Part shown: piece by piece, positions 16,762-24,990 of the stretch | Layout of the letters: the number at the start of each line of letters is the position of its first letter | Numbering within the stretch: position 1 is the first letter of the stretch | Assembly: GCA_024275165.1 (NCBI GenBank) | Contig: JAJRZQ010000012.1 | Location: 209,077 to 273,076 of the forward strand | Length of the DNA: 64,000 bases | Source of the DNA: a bacterium | Lineage (GTDB): Bacteria > SAR324 > XYD2-FULL-50-16 | Direction of reading: 5' to 3' | Made by a program: the position numbers and the translations under genes | The notes under the pieces: model-generated | Database searches by the model: none | The model's input: the letters and a program-made list of their open reading frames with translations, nothing else | What the model was told of the DNA's origin: nothing

Positions 16762-18176
16762 CCGGCTAATCCGATAGGCATTTTGGGGCCCAATCCGGCT
16801 TTAAAAAAGAGCAACCGCTCGCTCAAAGCGGCTCCCCAAGCGCTCAGGGCAATGAATAAAAAGAAGTAGCTATTCCATAGGGGGGAATAAAGGGCCCAAG
16901 GCAAGAGGCACCCCCACAGCACCCTTTGTTTCCATAAAGCGGCTAAAGGCCCCTGCATGAGTTGAACGCTCTTTTGGGCCAATCCGCTTTTGGCTTGCAT
17001 GAAACTCGCCAACTCGATGCCGAGCAAGCCGCCGCCAGAAAGCGAGATCAGGCCCAAAACCAAAGTGAATTCATTGGCCTGTGCCCATAGTAGAGCTAAG
17101 ACCGAGCCTAAACTGAAGGCGGTGAGATAAAACCCCAGCAGGGTACGGGCCCTGTTCCAGTGGGGCCGAGGGGTTTGCAGGTAGAGGTTGGCGGAACACC
17201 AAACCCCGGCCGCCCCGGCGCAGAGGGTCGCCCCCTTGACTGCCTCGGTGATTGCCTCTAGGGGAAACAACCAACGCAAAAGGATGGTGGCCAGGGCTAA
17301 ATGGGCGTATAAACCAAAGCTTAAGACTTCTCGACTGATCCACGAGGTTCTCCAGCCTAAAATAGCCCGAAAGGCAAAGGTTGGGCGACCGAGATGCAAT
17401 AAACTGGCATTGAGACCGACAAAGCCGAAAGCGAGGCTGAGAAGCTCGAACTTTTGCGCTTCCCGCAAAAAGAAGGAGACCCCCCACAAGCCGACGGAAG
17501 CCTGGGTGAGCAGCAGCATTACGACTAAGGGCCAGTGGGTTGCCTCCGGCTCGCGGGTTTTATCGAGGGAGGAAAAGGTTTTCAGGGTCTTTGATTTCTC
17601 TCGGTATTTTGTCGCGGGCTCGGTAAAGGTGATTTCGGCCTCGGGGCTGAACCCAGGGGTTCCCTTCGAGTGGTCTTGGATCTCGCTTTTTGTACGAATC
17701 ACCACCTTTAGAGCCTCATTGGGGCAGGCTTGCACGCAGGCGGGTTCTTCATTCACCGCTAAGCGCTGTTGACAGAGGTCGCACTTGCGGACGATCCTCA
17801 AGGCGGGTATCCATTTCGGCGCGTCATAGGGGCAGCGCAAAAGGCAATATTGGCAGCCGATGCATTGGTCGTCGAGATGTTTTACGATACCGGTGAGGGT
17901 GTCTTTTTCATAGGCCAAGGTGGGGCACCCGCTCATGCAGGCGGGGTCGAGGCAATGGTGGCATGAAGTGGTAATGGTTTGGTTGAAACTCGTTGCTTCC
18001 CCTTGTACCTGGGCTATCCCAATCGAGCGCCAGCTTTCTTCGGGTTCCAAACCGTTTAGGCTGTGGCAGGCGGTCACGCAGCCTTTGCAGCCCGTGCAAA
18101 GTTTTAGATCAACCTCGAAGGCGTATTGTTCCCCTTTTTGGGGCAGCCGCTGGGGGATTAAAGAGAGAGCGTTCAT
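16758..18176 (-). CDS. DmsB-DmsC fusion: iron-sulfur and membrane-anchor subunit
   Basis: A 472-residue fusion. Residues about 20-165 are a DmsB/NrfC-type ferredoxin with four Cys groups (CTGCKGCVTACH, CHHCLDPACMSGC, CIGCQYCLLRCPYD, and CDLCQQR with CVQACPN), enough for four [4Fe-4S] clusters. After a linker, residues about 215-470 hold about eight hydrophobic segments of DmsC type, which bind quinol. In classical DMSO reductase these are two proteins. Without an export signal the ferredoxin should face the cytoplasm and hand quinol electrons to NasA, whose start overlaps its stop. A link to nitrate rather than DMSO or polysulfide is inferred from the neighbours. Confidence 0.88.
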   Translation of the reverse strand: MNALSLIPQRLPQKGEQYAFEVDLKLCTGCKGCVTACHSLNGLEPEESWRSIGIAQVQGEATSFNQTITTSCHHCLDPACMSGCPTLAYEKDTLTGIVKHLDDQCIGCQYCLLRCPYDAPKWIPALRIVRKCDLCQQRLAVNEEPACVQACPNEALKVVIRTKSEIQDHSKGTPGFSPEAEITFTEPATKYREKSKTLKTFSSLDKTREPEATHWPLVVMLLLTQASVGLWGVSFFLREAQKFELLSLAFGFVGLNASLLHLGRPTFAFRAILGWRTSWISREVLSFGLYAHLALATILLRWLFPLEAITEAVKGATLCAGAAGVWCSANLYLQTPRPHWNRARTLLGFYLTAFSLGSVLALLWAQANEFTLVLGLISLSGGGLLGIELASFMQAKSGLAQKSVQLMQGPLAALWKQRVLWGCLLPWALYSPLWNSYFFLFIALSAWGAALSERLLFFKAGLGPKMPIGLAG

Positions 18177-18473
18177 GCTTTAAGTTGAGTTGTGGTTATA
18201 TGGCTTTGGGCTTGAGGCCCCGAACAGATCCAAACGAACCCCTGCAAATTTTCGTCTCCTCACGATTACTCCTGGGGTGGCCTCCCTTTGGGGGAGGAAT
18301 CTTTTAATTTGCAATTTGGATACCCTTTGAATTATCTTTTATTATCAATTAGTTGATGATCCAAACTGGATGACAGAATTGACAATTCTCATCTATTTGG
18401 CATTCTTACCACTAATGACAAGAATTAATTCAATAGCTTGCATATATATGTATCAAATAATAGATATTTTTAT

Positions 18474-18502
18474 TTGACATTTAGGGGGAAATGAGATTTA
18501 AT
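18474..18502 (+). promoter_or_regulatory. Candidate sigma-70 promoter for nirB
   Basis: TTGACA at 18474-18479 and TTTAAT at 18497-18502 are separated by 17 bases. Transcription would begin near 18509, giving a leader of about 80 bases that contains the second CACGATTACTCCTG copy and the hairpin over the ribosome binding site. The dyad TCAAATAA/TTATTTGA (18453-18477) overlaps the -35 box, so a bound protein would block or recruit polymerase. Confidence 0.6.
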
Positions 18503-18537
18503 GAGCCCATCTCCTCCGAATTATCCGCACGATTACT

Positions 18538-18584
18538 CCTGATTTCGTCACCAATCCGGCCTTTGGTCCGGTGTACAAATCAGG
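18538..18584 (+). promoter_or_regulatory. Leader hairpin covering the nirB ribosome binding site
   Basis: CCTGATTT at 18538-18545 pairs perfectly with AAATCAGG at 18577-18584. The 3' arm contains the start of the nirB Shine-Dalgarno (AGGA at 18582-18585), six bases before the ATG at 18591. The loop has a possible inner CCGG/CCGG pairing. The 5' arm overlaps the second CACGATTACTCCTG repeat. Folding would hide the ribosome binding site, so translational control is plausible. Confidence 0.55.
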
Positions 18585-18590
18585 AACTCC

Positions 18591-21086
18591 ATGGTTCGTC
18601 TTAGTAAATTGATCGTTATCGGCAACGGTATGGTAGGGGCTAAGTTCTTAGACCTCCTCTGCCAAAGCCCGGCCCGCGAGCTTTATGAAATTCAGGTCTT
18701 TGGCGCTGAGCCCCAACCCGCTTATGACCGGGTTGCCCTCTCGCGCCTCTTTGCCGACGCGACTCCGCAAGATTTAGAACTCTACCCCACCGCTTGGTAT
18801 AAAGAGCAGGGCATTGAACTCCATCTAAACTGCCCTATTGAGCGGTTGGATCTCATTCACAAAACCGTCCAGAGCAAAGAGGGTATCCTTCACCCCTATG
18901 ACAAGTTGGTCATTGCCAGCGGCTCGAAGGCGTTTATCCCTCCGGTGGAGGGGTTGAGCGGGGAAGGGGTCTTTACCTATCGCGATTTGGCGGATGTGGA
19001 TTCCATTCAGACTTACGGGAAAAAACAAAAAAACGCTCTGGTGATCGGGGGAGGGCTTTTGGGGCTGGAAGCGGCAAAAGCCTTAAACGACTTCGGCCTC
19101 ACTGTGACCATCTTGGAAGCGGCACCTCGCCTGATGCCCATGCAACTCGATAATGAGGGCGCCCAAGAATTGCAATCTCAAATCGAAGACCTGGGGCTGA
19201 AGGTGATGACCCAAGCCTTGAGCGAACGAGTCGAGCGGGAAGGGGCGGGTTTGCGGCTCCATTTAAGGGGAGGCAAGGTCTTGCCTACCGATATGATTGT
19301 CGTTTCGGCGGGAATCCGCCCCCAGGACGAGCTGGCACGGCAAGCCGGCTTGGCTCTCGGGGAGCGGGGAGGAATCAAGATCGACCACAACATGCAAACC
19401 AGTGAGCCCAATGTGTTTGCTTTGGGTGAGGTGGCCTCCTTCGCGGGCCAGACCTTCGGGCTCGTGGCGCCGGGTTATCAGATGGCCCGTGCCGCCGTGG
19501 CGGTTTTCAATCAGGAAAAATCACCCTTTGAGTTGCCTAATATATCCACTAAGCTGAAATTGTTGGGTGTCGAGGTAGCCAGTTTTGGGGACGCCTTGGA
19601 AGAGACCCCCGGTTGCGATGCCTTACGGCTTTCCAACCCCGCGGCGGGGATGTATAAAAAGCTGGTTTTTCATCCGGAGGAAAACCGCCTTTTAGGCGGG
19701 GTCTTGGTGGGGGATGTCTCCGAATTTGGAAAGCTCTCCCAACTGGTGCAGCGCGAGGCCGCGCTTCCCCCTAAACCCGAGGAGCTGCTTTTTCCGACAA
19801 AAAGCGACTCCAGCCCGACCAGTTTGGCTTTGCTGCCTTCAAGAACGGTGATTTGCAACTGCGAGAATCTAACCAAGGGCAAGATCATTGAAACCATTCG
19901 TGCCCAAGGGATCACCAATCTGGCCGATTTAAAGAAGGCCACCCGGGGGGGAACCGGTTGCGGAGGTTGCTCGCAACTTCTGACCGACTTGCTCAATTTA
20001 GAGTTGGAAGGCCAAGGAGTAGTGGTCAATAAGTCCCTCTGCGAACACTTTGCTTATACCCGAACTGAATTGTACGCAGAGATCAAAAAAGGGGGATACC
20101 ACCTTTTTAGCGAGGTTTTGTCTCATTTGGGCAGCGGCAAAGGCTGTGAAGTCTGCAAGCCGGTGGTGGCGAATCTTTTGGCCACTTTGTGGAATGATTC
20201 GGTGATGTCGAATAAGGAGATTCAAGATACCAATGACGCCTTTTTGGCTAATATTCAGGTGAATGGCAGTTACTCGGTGATCCCCAGGATGCCCGGGGGA
20301 GAAACCACGGCAGAGGGCTTAATCGCCATTGGCGAGGTGGCCAAAGAATTTAATTTGTATGTCAAACTCACCGGTGGCGAACGGATTGCCCTTTTTGGCG
20401 CCTCTTTGGAAGATCTCCCAAAAATTTGGGGTCGGCTCATTGCGGCGGGTTTTGAATCCGGTCATGCCTATGGGAAGTCTCTCCGTACCGTTAAATCTTG
20501 TGTGGGCTCGACTTGGTGTCATTTAGGGGTGGGGGACTCACTGGATATGGCGGTGACTCTAGAAAACCGCTACAAAAGCTTGCGTGGTCCCCACAAGATG
20601 AAGGGGGCCGCTTCGGGCTGCATGCGGGAATGCGCTGAGGCGAATTGCAAGGATTTTGGTCTGATCGCGACGGAAAAGGGTTGGAACCTCTTTGTCGGCG
20701 GGAACGGCGGAATCAAGCCCCAGCACGGCCAGCTTTTGGCCGCCGACATCACCAAGGAAGAGGCGATTCGCTATATTGACCGTTACCTAATCTATTATTT
20801 CCGCACCGCCGATAAGCTCACCCGCACCTCGACTTGGTTGAGCCTGTTGGAAGGGGGGATTGAACGCCTCAAAGAAATCATCGTTCAAGACTCTTTAGGC
20901 ATTGCCGCGGAACTCGAAGCGGAGATGGAACGCCTCGTGGCCAATCAGCATTGCGAATGGAAACGGCTCTTAGCGGATCCGCCAAAGCTGAGCCTCTTCC
21001 GCCCCTTCTTAAACAGCGACGACAGCGATGAGAGCATCCGCTTTCAAGAAAAACGCAGCCAAGTCGTTCCCCTTTTAACCCCCTAA
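18591..21086 (+). CDS. nirB: NAD(P)H nitrite reductase, large subunit
   Basis: An 831-residue sirohaem nitrite reductase, giving ammonium in the cytoplasm. Domain order: FAD/NAD pyridine-nucleotide reductase (residues 1-310, with VIGNGMVGAKFL and VIGGGLLGLEAAKAL); a BFD-like [2Fe-2S] region with VICNCENLTKGK and GTGCGGC; then ferredoxin-like and 4Fe-4S/sirohaem domains with CVGSTWC and CMRECAEANC. Length is normal and all expected metal cysteines appear present. The ATG at 18591 follows AGGAACTCC. nirD follows directly, and the divergent nasA supplies nitrite. Confidence 0.97.
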   Translation: MVRLSKLIVIGNGMVGAKFLDLLCQSPARELYEIQVFGAEPQPAYDRVALSRLFADATPQDLELYPTAWYKEQGIELHLNCPIERLDLIHKTVQSKEGILHPYDKLVIASGSKAFIPPVEGLSGEGVFTYRDLADVDSIQTYGKKQKNALVIGGGLLGLEAAKALNDFGLTVTILEAAPRLMPMQLDNEGAQELQSQIEDLGLKVMTQALSERVEREGAGLRLHLRGGKVLPTDMIVVSAGIRPQDELARQAGLALGERGGIKIDHNMQTSEPNVFALGEVASFAGQTFGLVAPGYQMARAAVAVFNQEKSPFELPNISTKLKLLGVEVASFGDALEETPGCDALRLSNPAAGMYKKLVFHPEENRLLGGVLVGDVSEFGKLSQLVQREAALPPKPEELLFPTKSDSSPTSLALLPSRTVICNCENLTKGKIIETIRAQGITNLADLKKATRGGTGCGGCSQLLTDLLNLELEGQGVVVNKSLCEHFAYTRTELYAEIKKGGYHLFSEVLSHLGSGKGCEVCKPVVANLLATLWNDSVMSNKEIQDTNDAFLANIQVNGSYSVIPRMPGGETTAEGLIAIGEVAKEFNLYVKLTGGERIALFGASLEDLPKIWGRLIAAGFESGHAYGKSLRTVKSCVGSTWCHLGVGDSLDMAVTLENRYKSLRGPHKMKGAASGCMRECAEANCKDFGLIATEKGWNLFVGGNGGIKPQHGQLLAADITKEEAIRYIDRYLIYYFRTADKLTRTSTWLSLLEGGIERLKEIIVQDSLGIAAELEAEMERLVANQHCEWKRLLADPPKLSLFRPFLNSDDSDESIRFQEKRSQVVPLLTP

Positions 21087-21097
21087 TGGAGACTTTG

Positions 21098-21421
21098 ATG
21101 AAATGGTATCCCACGATTGCGATTGAGCGGCTGGAGGTTGGTTTTGGCGGCTGCGTCAAACTGGAAGGGCAGCAGATCGCGGTTTTCCGCTATGGCCCAG
21201 AGGAGTTTTACGCTCTTTCGAACTGCTGCCCCCATAAAAAGCAGATGGTGATCGCGAGAGGTCTAATCGGCGACCTCGCAGGAAAACCAAAGGTTGCCTG
21301 CGCTTTGCACAAAAATCAATTTTCCTTAGAAACAGGAAAGTGCCTGAACACCGACTTAAGCAGTCTAAAAACCTATCAAGTTAAATTGGAAGAGGGGCAA
21401 GTCTGCATTGGCTTGCCCTAA
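21098..21421 (+). CDS. nirD: NAD(P)H nitrite reductase, small subunit (Rieske-like)
   Basis: A 107-residue Rieske-fold partner of NirB. I prefer the ATG at 21098, which has GGAG at 21088-21091 in front of it, over one overlapping the nirB stop at 21086. It has CPH and CALH, so the Cys-His pairs of a true Rieske [2Fe-2S] centre appear to be retained; Escherichia coli NirD lacks them. The remaining pattern (ARGLIGDLAGKPKVAC, LETGKCL) is typical of NirD. Whether a cluster is bound is inference. Confidence 0.93.
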   Translation: MKWYPTIAIERLEVGFGGCVKLEGQQIAVFRYGPEEFYALSNCCPHKKQMVIARGLIGDLAGKPKVACALHKNQFSLETGKCLNTDLSSLKTYQVKLEEGQVCIGLP

Positions 21422-21482
21422 GCTTATTTTAGTCTTTTTTTTTCCGCTTTTAAGGAATCGAGAGTAAAGCTCCCTTCCTGAA

Positions 21483-21513
21483 CCCCATCAAGCCGCGATG
21501 CGGCTTGATGGGG
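21483..21513 (+). terminator. Strong hairpin between nirD and narK
   Basis: A perfect 14-base-pair stem, CCCCATCAAGCCGC (21483-21496) with GCGGCTTGATGGGG (21500-21513), around a three-base loop. It is followed only by TGGATTTTCC, a poor T-run, so it may protect or process the message, or attenuate, rather than fully terminate. A dyad TGAGCC-AA-GGCTCA lies at 21572-21585, just before narK. Confidence 0.5.
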
Positions 21514-21606
21514 TGGATTTTCCCTGACCCCATTTTGAAACCTTTGAATTTTTTAATGGTCGATTAATTTTTGAGCCAAGGCTCAGCTTTATGAGGAATT
21601 ATTTTC

Positions 21607-23100
21607 ATGTCTACCCTTATTGGTGAGAGCGAAAAGCTCAATTTATTTTCCTTTACCGGCAAGATCAAGACCCTGCATTTGAGTTGGTTTGCCTTCTTTT
21701 TGACCTTTGTGGTTTGGTTTAATTTTGCCCCTCTGTTGGCTTCGATTCAAGAGACTTTAGGTTTAACGGGGCAGCAGGTTAAGCTCTTGATGATCCTCAA
21801 TGTCGCCTTGACGATTCCCGCGCGTATCTTAATCGGTATGTTGGTGGATAAATTCGGCCCTCGGATAACCTATTCCTTGCTTTTGGCGATTTCCGGGGTG
21901 CTGTGCATGCTCTTTGCCTATGCGGATAGCTTTGAAAAAATGGCCCTGTACCGCTTTTTATTGGGCTTTGTCGGGGCGGGATTCGTGATTGGAATTCGCT
22001 TGGTCGCCGAATGGTTCCCGGCTAAACAAGTGGGTTTGGCCGAGGGGATTTATGGCGGATGGGGGAATTTCGGTTCCGCCGCGGCGGCAATGACCCTGCC
22101 TGCTTTAGCATTGATCTTTGGTGGTGAAGAGGGGTGGAGGCACGCCATCGCCTTGACTGGGGTGATTTCGCTGATTTATTCTTTTGTGTTTTACGCAATC
22201 GTCAGCAACAACCCTAAGGGGACGACCTATTTCAAACCGAAGCAGCTCGGTGCCATGGAGGTGACCAGCAAGGGCGACTTTTTTCTTTACTGCTTGATGA
22301 GCGCCCCTTTATATTTAACCTTAGGGCTGCTGGTTTGGAAGATGTCACCGGTCAATCTTCAATTTTTTACGAACATCGAATCGCTGATTCTTTATGTTGC
22401 CCTCGCCGTGATCTATCTCTATCAAATCTTACAGATTTATCGGGTGAACCGAGGGCTGTTTGGGCCGAACGCTAAGCTTATTCCAGAAGTTCAACGCTAT
22501 CAGTTTCGTCAGGTGGCGATTTTGGATTTAGCCTATCTGGGTACCTTTGGCTCGGAATTGGCGGTGATCTCGATGTTGCCCCTGTTTTTTAAAGATACCT
22601 TTGGGCTTTCGCAGTCCACCGCCGGCCTGCTCGCCTCTGGTTACGCTTTTATGAATCTCTTTGCCCGCCCCGGGGGGGGATTGATCTCCGATAAGTTTGG
22701 CCGGAAAAAAACCGTGTTGATTTTAATGTTGGGGCTCGCGGTGGGGTATGGCGTCATGGGGATGATCGATGGCTCTTGGCCCGTTGCTTTGGCGGTGGTG
22801 ATCATTATGGCCTGTTCTTTTTTTGTGCAGGCTGGCGAAGGCGCGGTCTTTGGAATTATCCCCCTGATCAAGCGTCGCCTGACCGGGCAGATTGCCGGGA
22901 TGGCCGGGGCCTATGGGAATGTAGGGGCGGTGCTTTTTTTAACCATCCTTTCTTTTGTAGAACCCACGGTTTTCTTTTACACTATTTCTGTGGCAGCCTT
23001 TATCACCGTGATTTTGGTCTTTTTTTTCTTAGAGGAGCCTAAAGGCTTTATCTATGAAGAACAACCCGATGGCAGCATCGAAAAGATCGCGGTGCATTAG
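21607..23100 (+). CDS. narK: Nitrate/nitrite transporter (MFS, NarK family)
   Basis: A 497-residue major facilitator protein with about 12 membrane segments. Family-typical glycine-rich signature segments are GIYGGWGNFGSAAAA in the first half and GMAGAYGNVGAVLF in the second. RLVAEWFP carries one of the substrate-contacting arginines, and DKFGPRITY and DKFGRKKTV are the MFS loop motifs. GAGGA precedes the ATG. It lies downstream of nirBD and should supply nitrate to NasA. The kinase/phosphatase gene begins 23 bases later, so the two are probably cotranscribed. Confidence 0.93.
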   Translation: MSTLIGESEKLNLFSFTGKIKTLHLSWFAFFLTFVVWFNFAPLLASIQETLGLTGQQVKLLMILNVALTIPARILIGMLVDKFGPRITYSLLLAISGVLCMLFAYADSFEKMALYRFLLGFVGAGFVIGIRLVAEWFPAKQVGLAEGIYGGWGNFGSAAAAMTLPALALIFGGEEGWRHAIALTGVISLIYSFVFYAIVSNNPKGTTYFKPKQLGAMEVTSKGDFFLYCLMSAPLYLTLGLLVWKMSPVNLQFFTNIESLILYVALAVIYLYQILQIYRVNRGLFGPNAKLIPEVQRYQFRQVAILDLAYLGTFGSELAVISMLPLFFKDTFGLSQSTAGLLASGYAFMNLFARPGGGLISDKFGRKKTVLILMLGLAVGYGVMGMIDGSWPVALAVVIIMACSFFVQAGEGAVFGIIPLIKRRLTGQIAGMAGAYGNVGAVLFLTILSFVEPTVFFYTISVAAFITVILVFFFLEEPKGFIYEEQPDGSIEKIAVH

Positions 23101-23123
23101 ATGACAAACAAAGAAAATTATTG

Positions 23124-24836
23124 ATGCGGCAAAATATAATCGTCAAGGCGGGGCAATGTTCCCACGCCGGGATCAAACCCTCCAATCAGGATTGCTGCGG
23201 GATTCGCATTCCTGAGGGTTCGGTTCTAGAATACAAAGGCATTGTCGCCGTGGTGGCCGATGGAGTGGGGAGTTCCGCCGCCGGGCGCGAAGCGAGCGAG
23301 CATTGCGTGAAAAGCTTTATCAGTGATTATTATAGTTCACCGGATTCCTGGGCGGCGCGCCGTTCCGGGGAAACAGTCACCAAGGCGCTCAATTCCTGGC
23401 TTTATAATCAAGGGCAAAAGCTTTATGAAGAAGAATTATCTTTGGCTTCGACCTTGAGCGCTCTAGTATTAAAATCCACGACCGCCTATTTGTTTCATGT
23501 GGGGGATACTCGGATTCAATTGATTCGCCAAGGGGTTTTAAAACCTCTGACCCGAGATCATCATATTATCGCAGGTCCGAAAAAGCGGTATTTGGCCCGG
23601 GCCATGGGGGCCGATAGCCAAGTCAATGTAGATTATTATCAGTTGGACTTACAGCCGCTGGATATCTTTATTCTCACCACCGACGGGGTGCATGAATCCT
23701 TAAGCCCCTTAGAACTCAAGGAATTGGCTTTGGATGAGGGGAACAACCTCGAAGAACGGGCACGCCGCATTGTCGCCCAAGCGGTGGAACGGGGGTCGCA
23801 GGACAATACCACCTGCCAGATTTTGCAGATTGAAAGTTTACCCAATGAGCAGGATGAGGCGTTTTATGAAAAACTCACCGCCTTGCCCTTCCCCCCCCCG
23901 CTCAAGGCCGGCGACCGCTTTGAAGGGTATGAGATTATTAAGGAGCTTCATGCCAGTTCCAAGGTTCAGGTTTATTTGGCTCAAGACTTAGAACAAAAAA
24001 AAAAGGTGGTGATCAAAACCCCTTCCATCAACTATGAGGACGACTTGGCCTATATTCAGCGTTTTACCCATGAGGAATGGGTGGGCAAGGCCCTATCCAG
24101 CCCTCGAGTGTTGAAGGTGCTGGCACCCTCAAAGCGTAAAAATTTTCTCTATTATGTAACGGATTATGTTGAAGGGGAAACGCTGGCCCAGTGGATTTTA
24201 GACCACCCCCTCCCCCCCCTGCAAAGGGTGCGCGAGTTTACTGCCCAGATTATTGAGGGGTTGCGCGCCTTTCAACGCAGAGAGATGGTTCACCAAGATT
24301 TAAAGCCTGAAAATATTTTGCTCGATGCCCAAGGGCAGATCAAGCTGATTGATTTTGGTTGCGTCTTTGTGGCGGGGTTGCAAGAACTCTATTCTCCGGT
24401 GGAAGACAGCCGTATTCAAGGTACGGAGGATTACATCGCCCCGGAGGTGCAAGAGGGCTTTGCCCCCACCTATCAAGCTGATTTGTATGCTTTAGGGGTG
24501 ACGGTTTATGAAATGTTGACGGGGAAAATGCCCTATCCCCCCAAAGGCGACCTGCGTTTACCGGGAAAGCGGGAATACCGCCCAGCCCGTTTGAGCAACC
24601 CTTTGGTGCCCATTTGGATGGATGAGACGATTAAAAAAGCGGTTTGCCCTCAACCTCAATATCGCTATGAGAGTTTTTCTGAGTTTTTTTTCGACCTGAA
24701 TAATCCCAACCCCGCTTTTTTTAAGCATCAGGCTCCCTTGATGGAGCGAGACCCCCTAACCTTTTGGAAGGGCTTTGCCCTTTTGCTTTTTTTGCTCAAT
24801 GTGCTCTGGATTTTTCTTTTGGCCCAGGGGAAATAG
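23124..24836 (+). CDS. PP2C-type phosphatase fused to Ser/Thr protein kinase
   Basis: A bifunctional protein of about 570 residues. Residues 1-235 are a PP2C phosphatase: NQDCCG, VVADGVGSS, LFHVGDTRIQLIR, LTTDGVHE and SQDNTTCQ carry the metal-binding aspartates. Residues about 268-525 are a kinase: VVIKTPS with the ATP lysine, VHQDLKPENILLD (HQD in place of HRD), IDFG and GTEDYIAPEV. A hydrophobic segment near the C-terminus (FALLLFLLNVLWIFLLA) would anchor it with both domains in the cytoplasm. I use the ATG at 23124; a TTG lies just before it. Fusions of this kind recur beside nitrate assimilation genes. The target is unknown. Confidence 0.92.
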   Translation: MRQNIIVKAGQCSHAGIKPSNQDCCGIRIPEGSVLEYKGIVAVVADGVGSSAAGREASEHCVKSFISDYYSSPDSWAARRSGETVTKALNSWLYNQGQKLYEEELSLASTLSALVLKSTTAYLFHVGDTRIQLIRQGVLKPLTRDHHIIAGPKKRYLARAMGADSQVNVDYYQLDLQPLDIFILTTDGVHESLSPLELKELALDEGNNLEERARRIVAQAVERGSQDNTTCQILQIESLPNEQDEAFYEKLTALPFPPPLKAGDRFEGYEIIKELHASSKVQVYLAQDLEQKKKVVIKTPSINYEDDLAYIQRFTHEEWVGKALSSPRVLKVLAPSKRKNFLYYVTDYVEGETLAQWILDHPLPPLQRVREFTAQIIEGLRAFQRREMVHQDLKPENILLDAQGQIKLIDFGCVFVAGLQELYSPVEDSRIQGTEDYIAPEVQEGFAPTYQADLYALGVTVYEMLTGKMPYPPKGDLRLPGKREYRPARLSNPLVPIWMDETIKKAVCPQPQYRYESFSEFFFDLNNPNPAFFKHQAPLMERDPLTFWKGFALLLFLLNVLWIFLLAQGK

Positions 24837-24990
24837 CCCGGTTTTACGAGCGGTTTTTTTTGGGGGGGGCTGACAATGCCCCCTTGCGCGCGATACAAGT
24901 AGGTATAAAGCTTGGTGCCGCCGGCGAGCCAAATCGCAGGCAGCGCCGTACAGCGGGCCACAGGGGGGAAAACCCAAACAAAGGGCTTAT
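24837..24990. other. Convergent gap with homopolymer runs
   Basis: Eight T then eight G residues lie at 24854-24869, followed by a possible GGGGGC/GCCCCC hairpin around TGACAAT. It separates two convergent genes and could end transcription, but no canonical terminator is seen. The paired runs are likely sites of sequencing or replication slippage. Confidence 0.4.

Larger units (their letters stand above)
18177..18590. promoter_or_regulatory. Divergent control region between nasA/dmsBC and nirBD/narK
   Basis: A 414-base AT-rich gap between the two arms of the nitrate island. Contents: CACGATTACTCCTG at 18261-18274 and 18528-18541 (exact 14-base direct repeat); CCTCCC-TTTGG-GGGAGG at 18281-18297; dyad ATCAA-TTAG-TTGAT at 18344-18357; dyad AGAATTG-A-CAATTCT at 18375-18389; palindrome GAATTAATTC at 18422-18431; dyad TCAAATAA/TTATTTGA at 18453-18477; and a promoter and hairpin listed separately. 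No open frame is convincing. Several regulators or an RNA-based control could act here; none can be named. Confidence 0.75.

Noticed and set aside
18281-18297. CCTCCC/GGGAGG hairpin as a plus-strand terminator
   Set aside because: No plus-strand gene ends there; it is more likely part of the dmsBC leader on the minus strand.
18344-18357. ATCAA-TTAG-TTGAT as an FNR site
   Set aside because: FNR boxes are TTGAT-N4-ATCAA; here the halves are in the reverse order.
24728-24977. Minus-strand frames after the SBBP gene
   Set aside because: They run through a T8/G8 homopolymer and overlap the kinase gene, with no ribosome binding site or domain.
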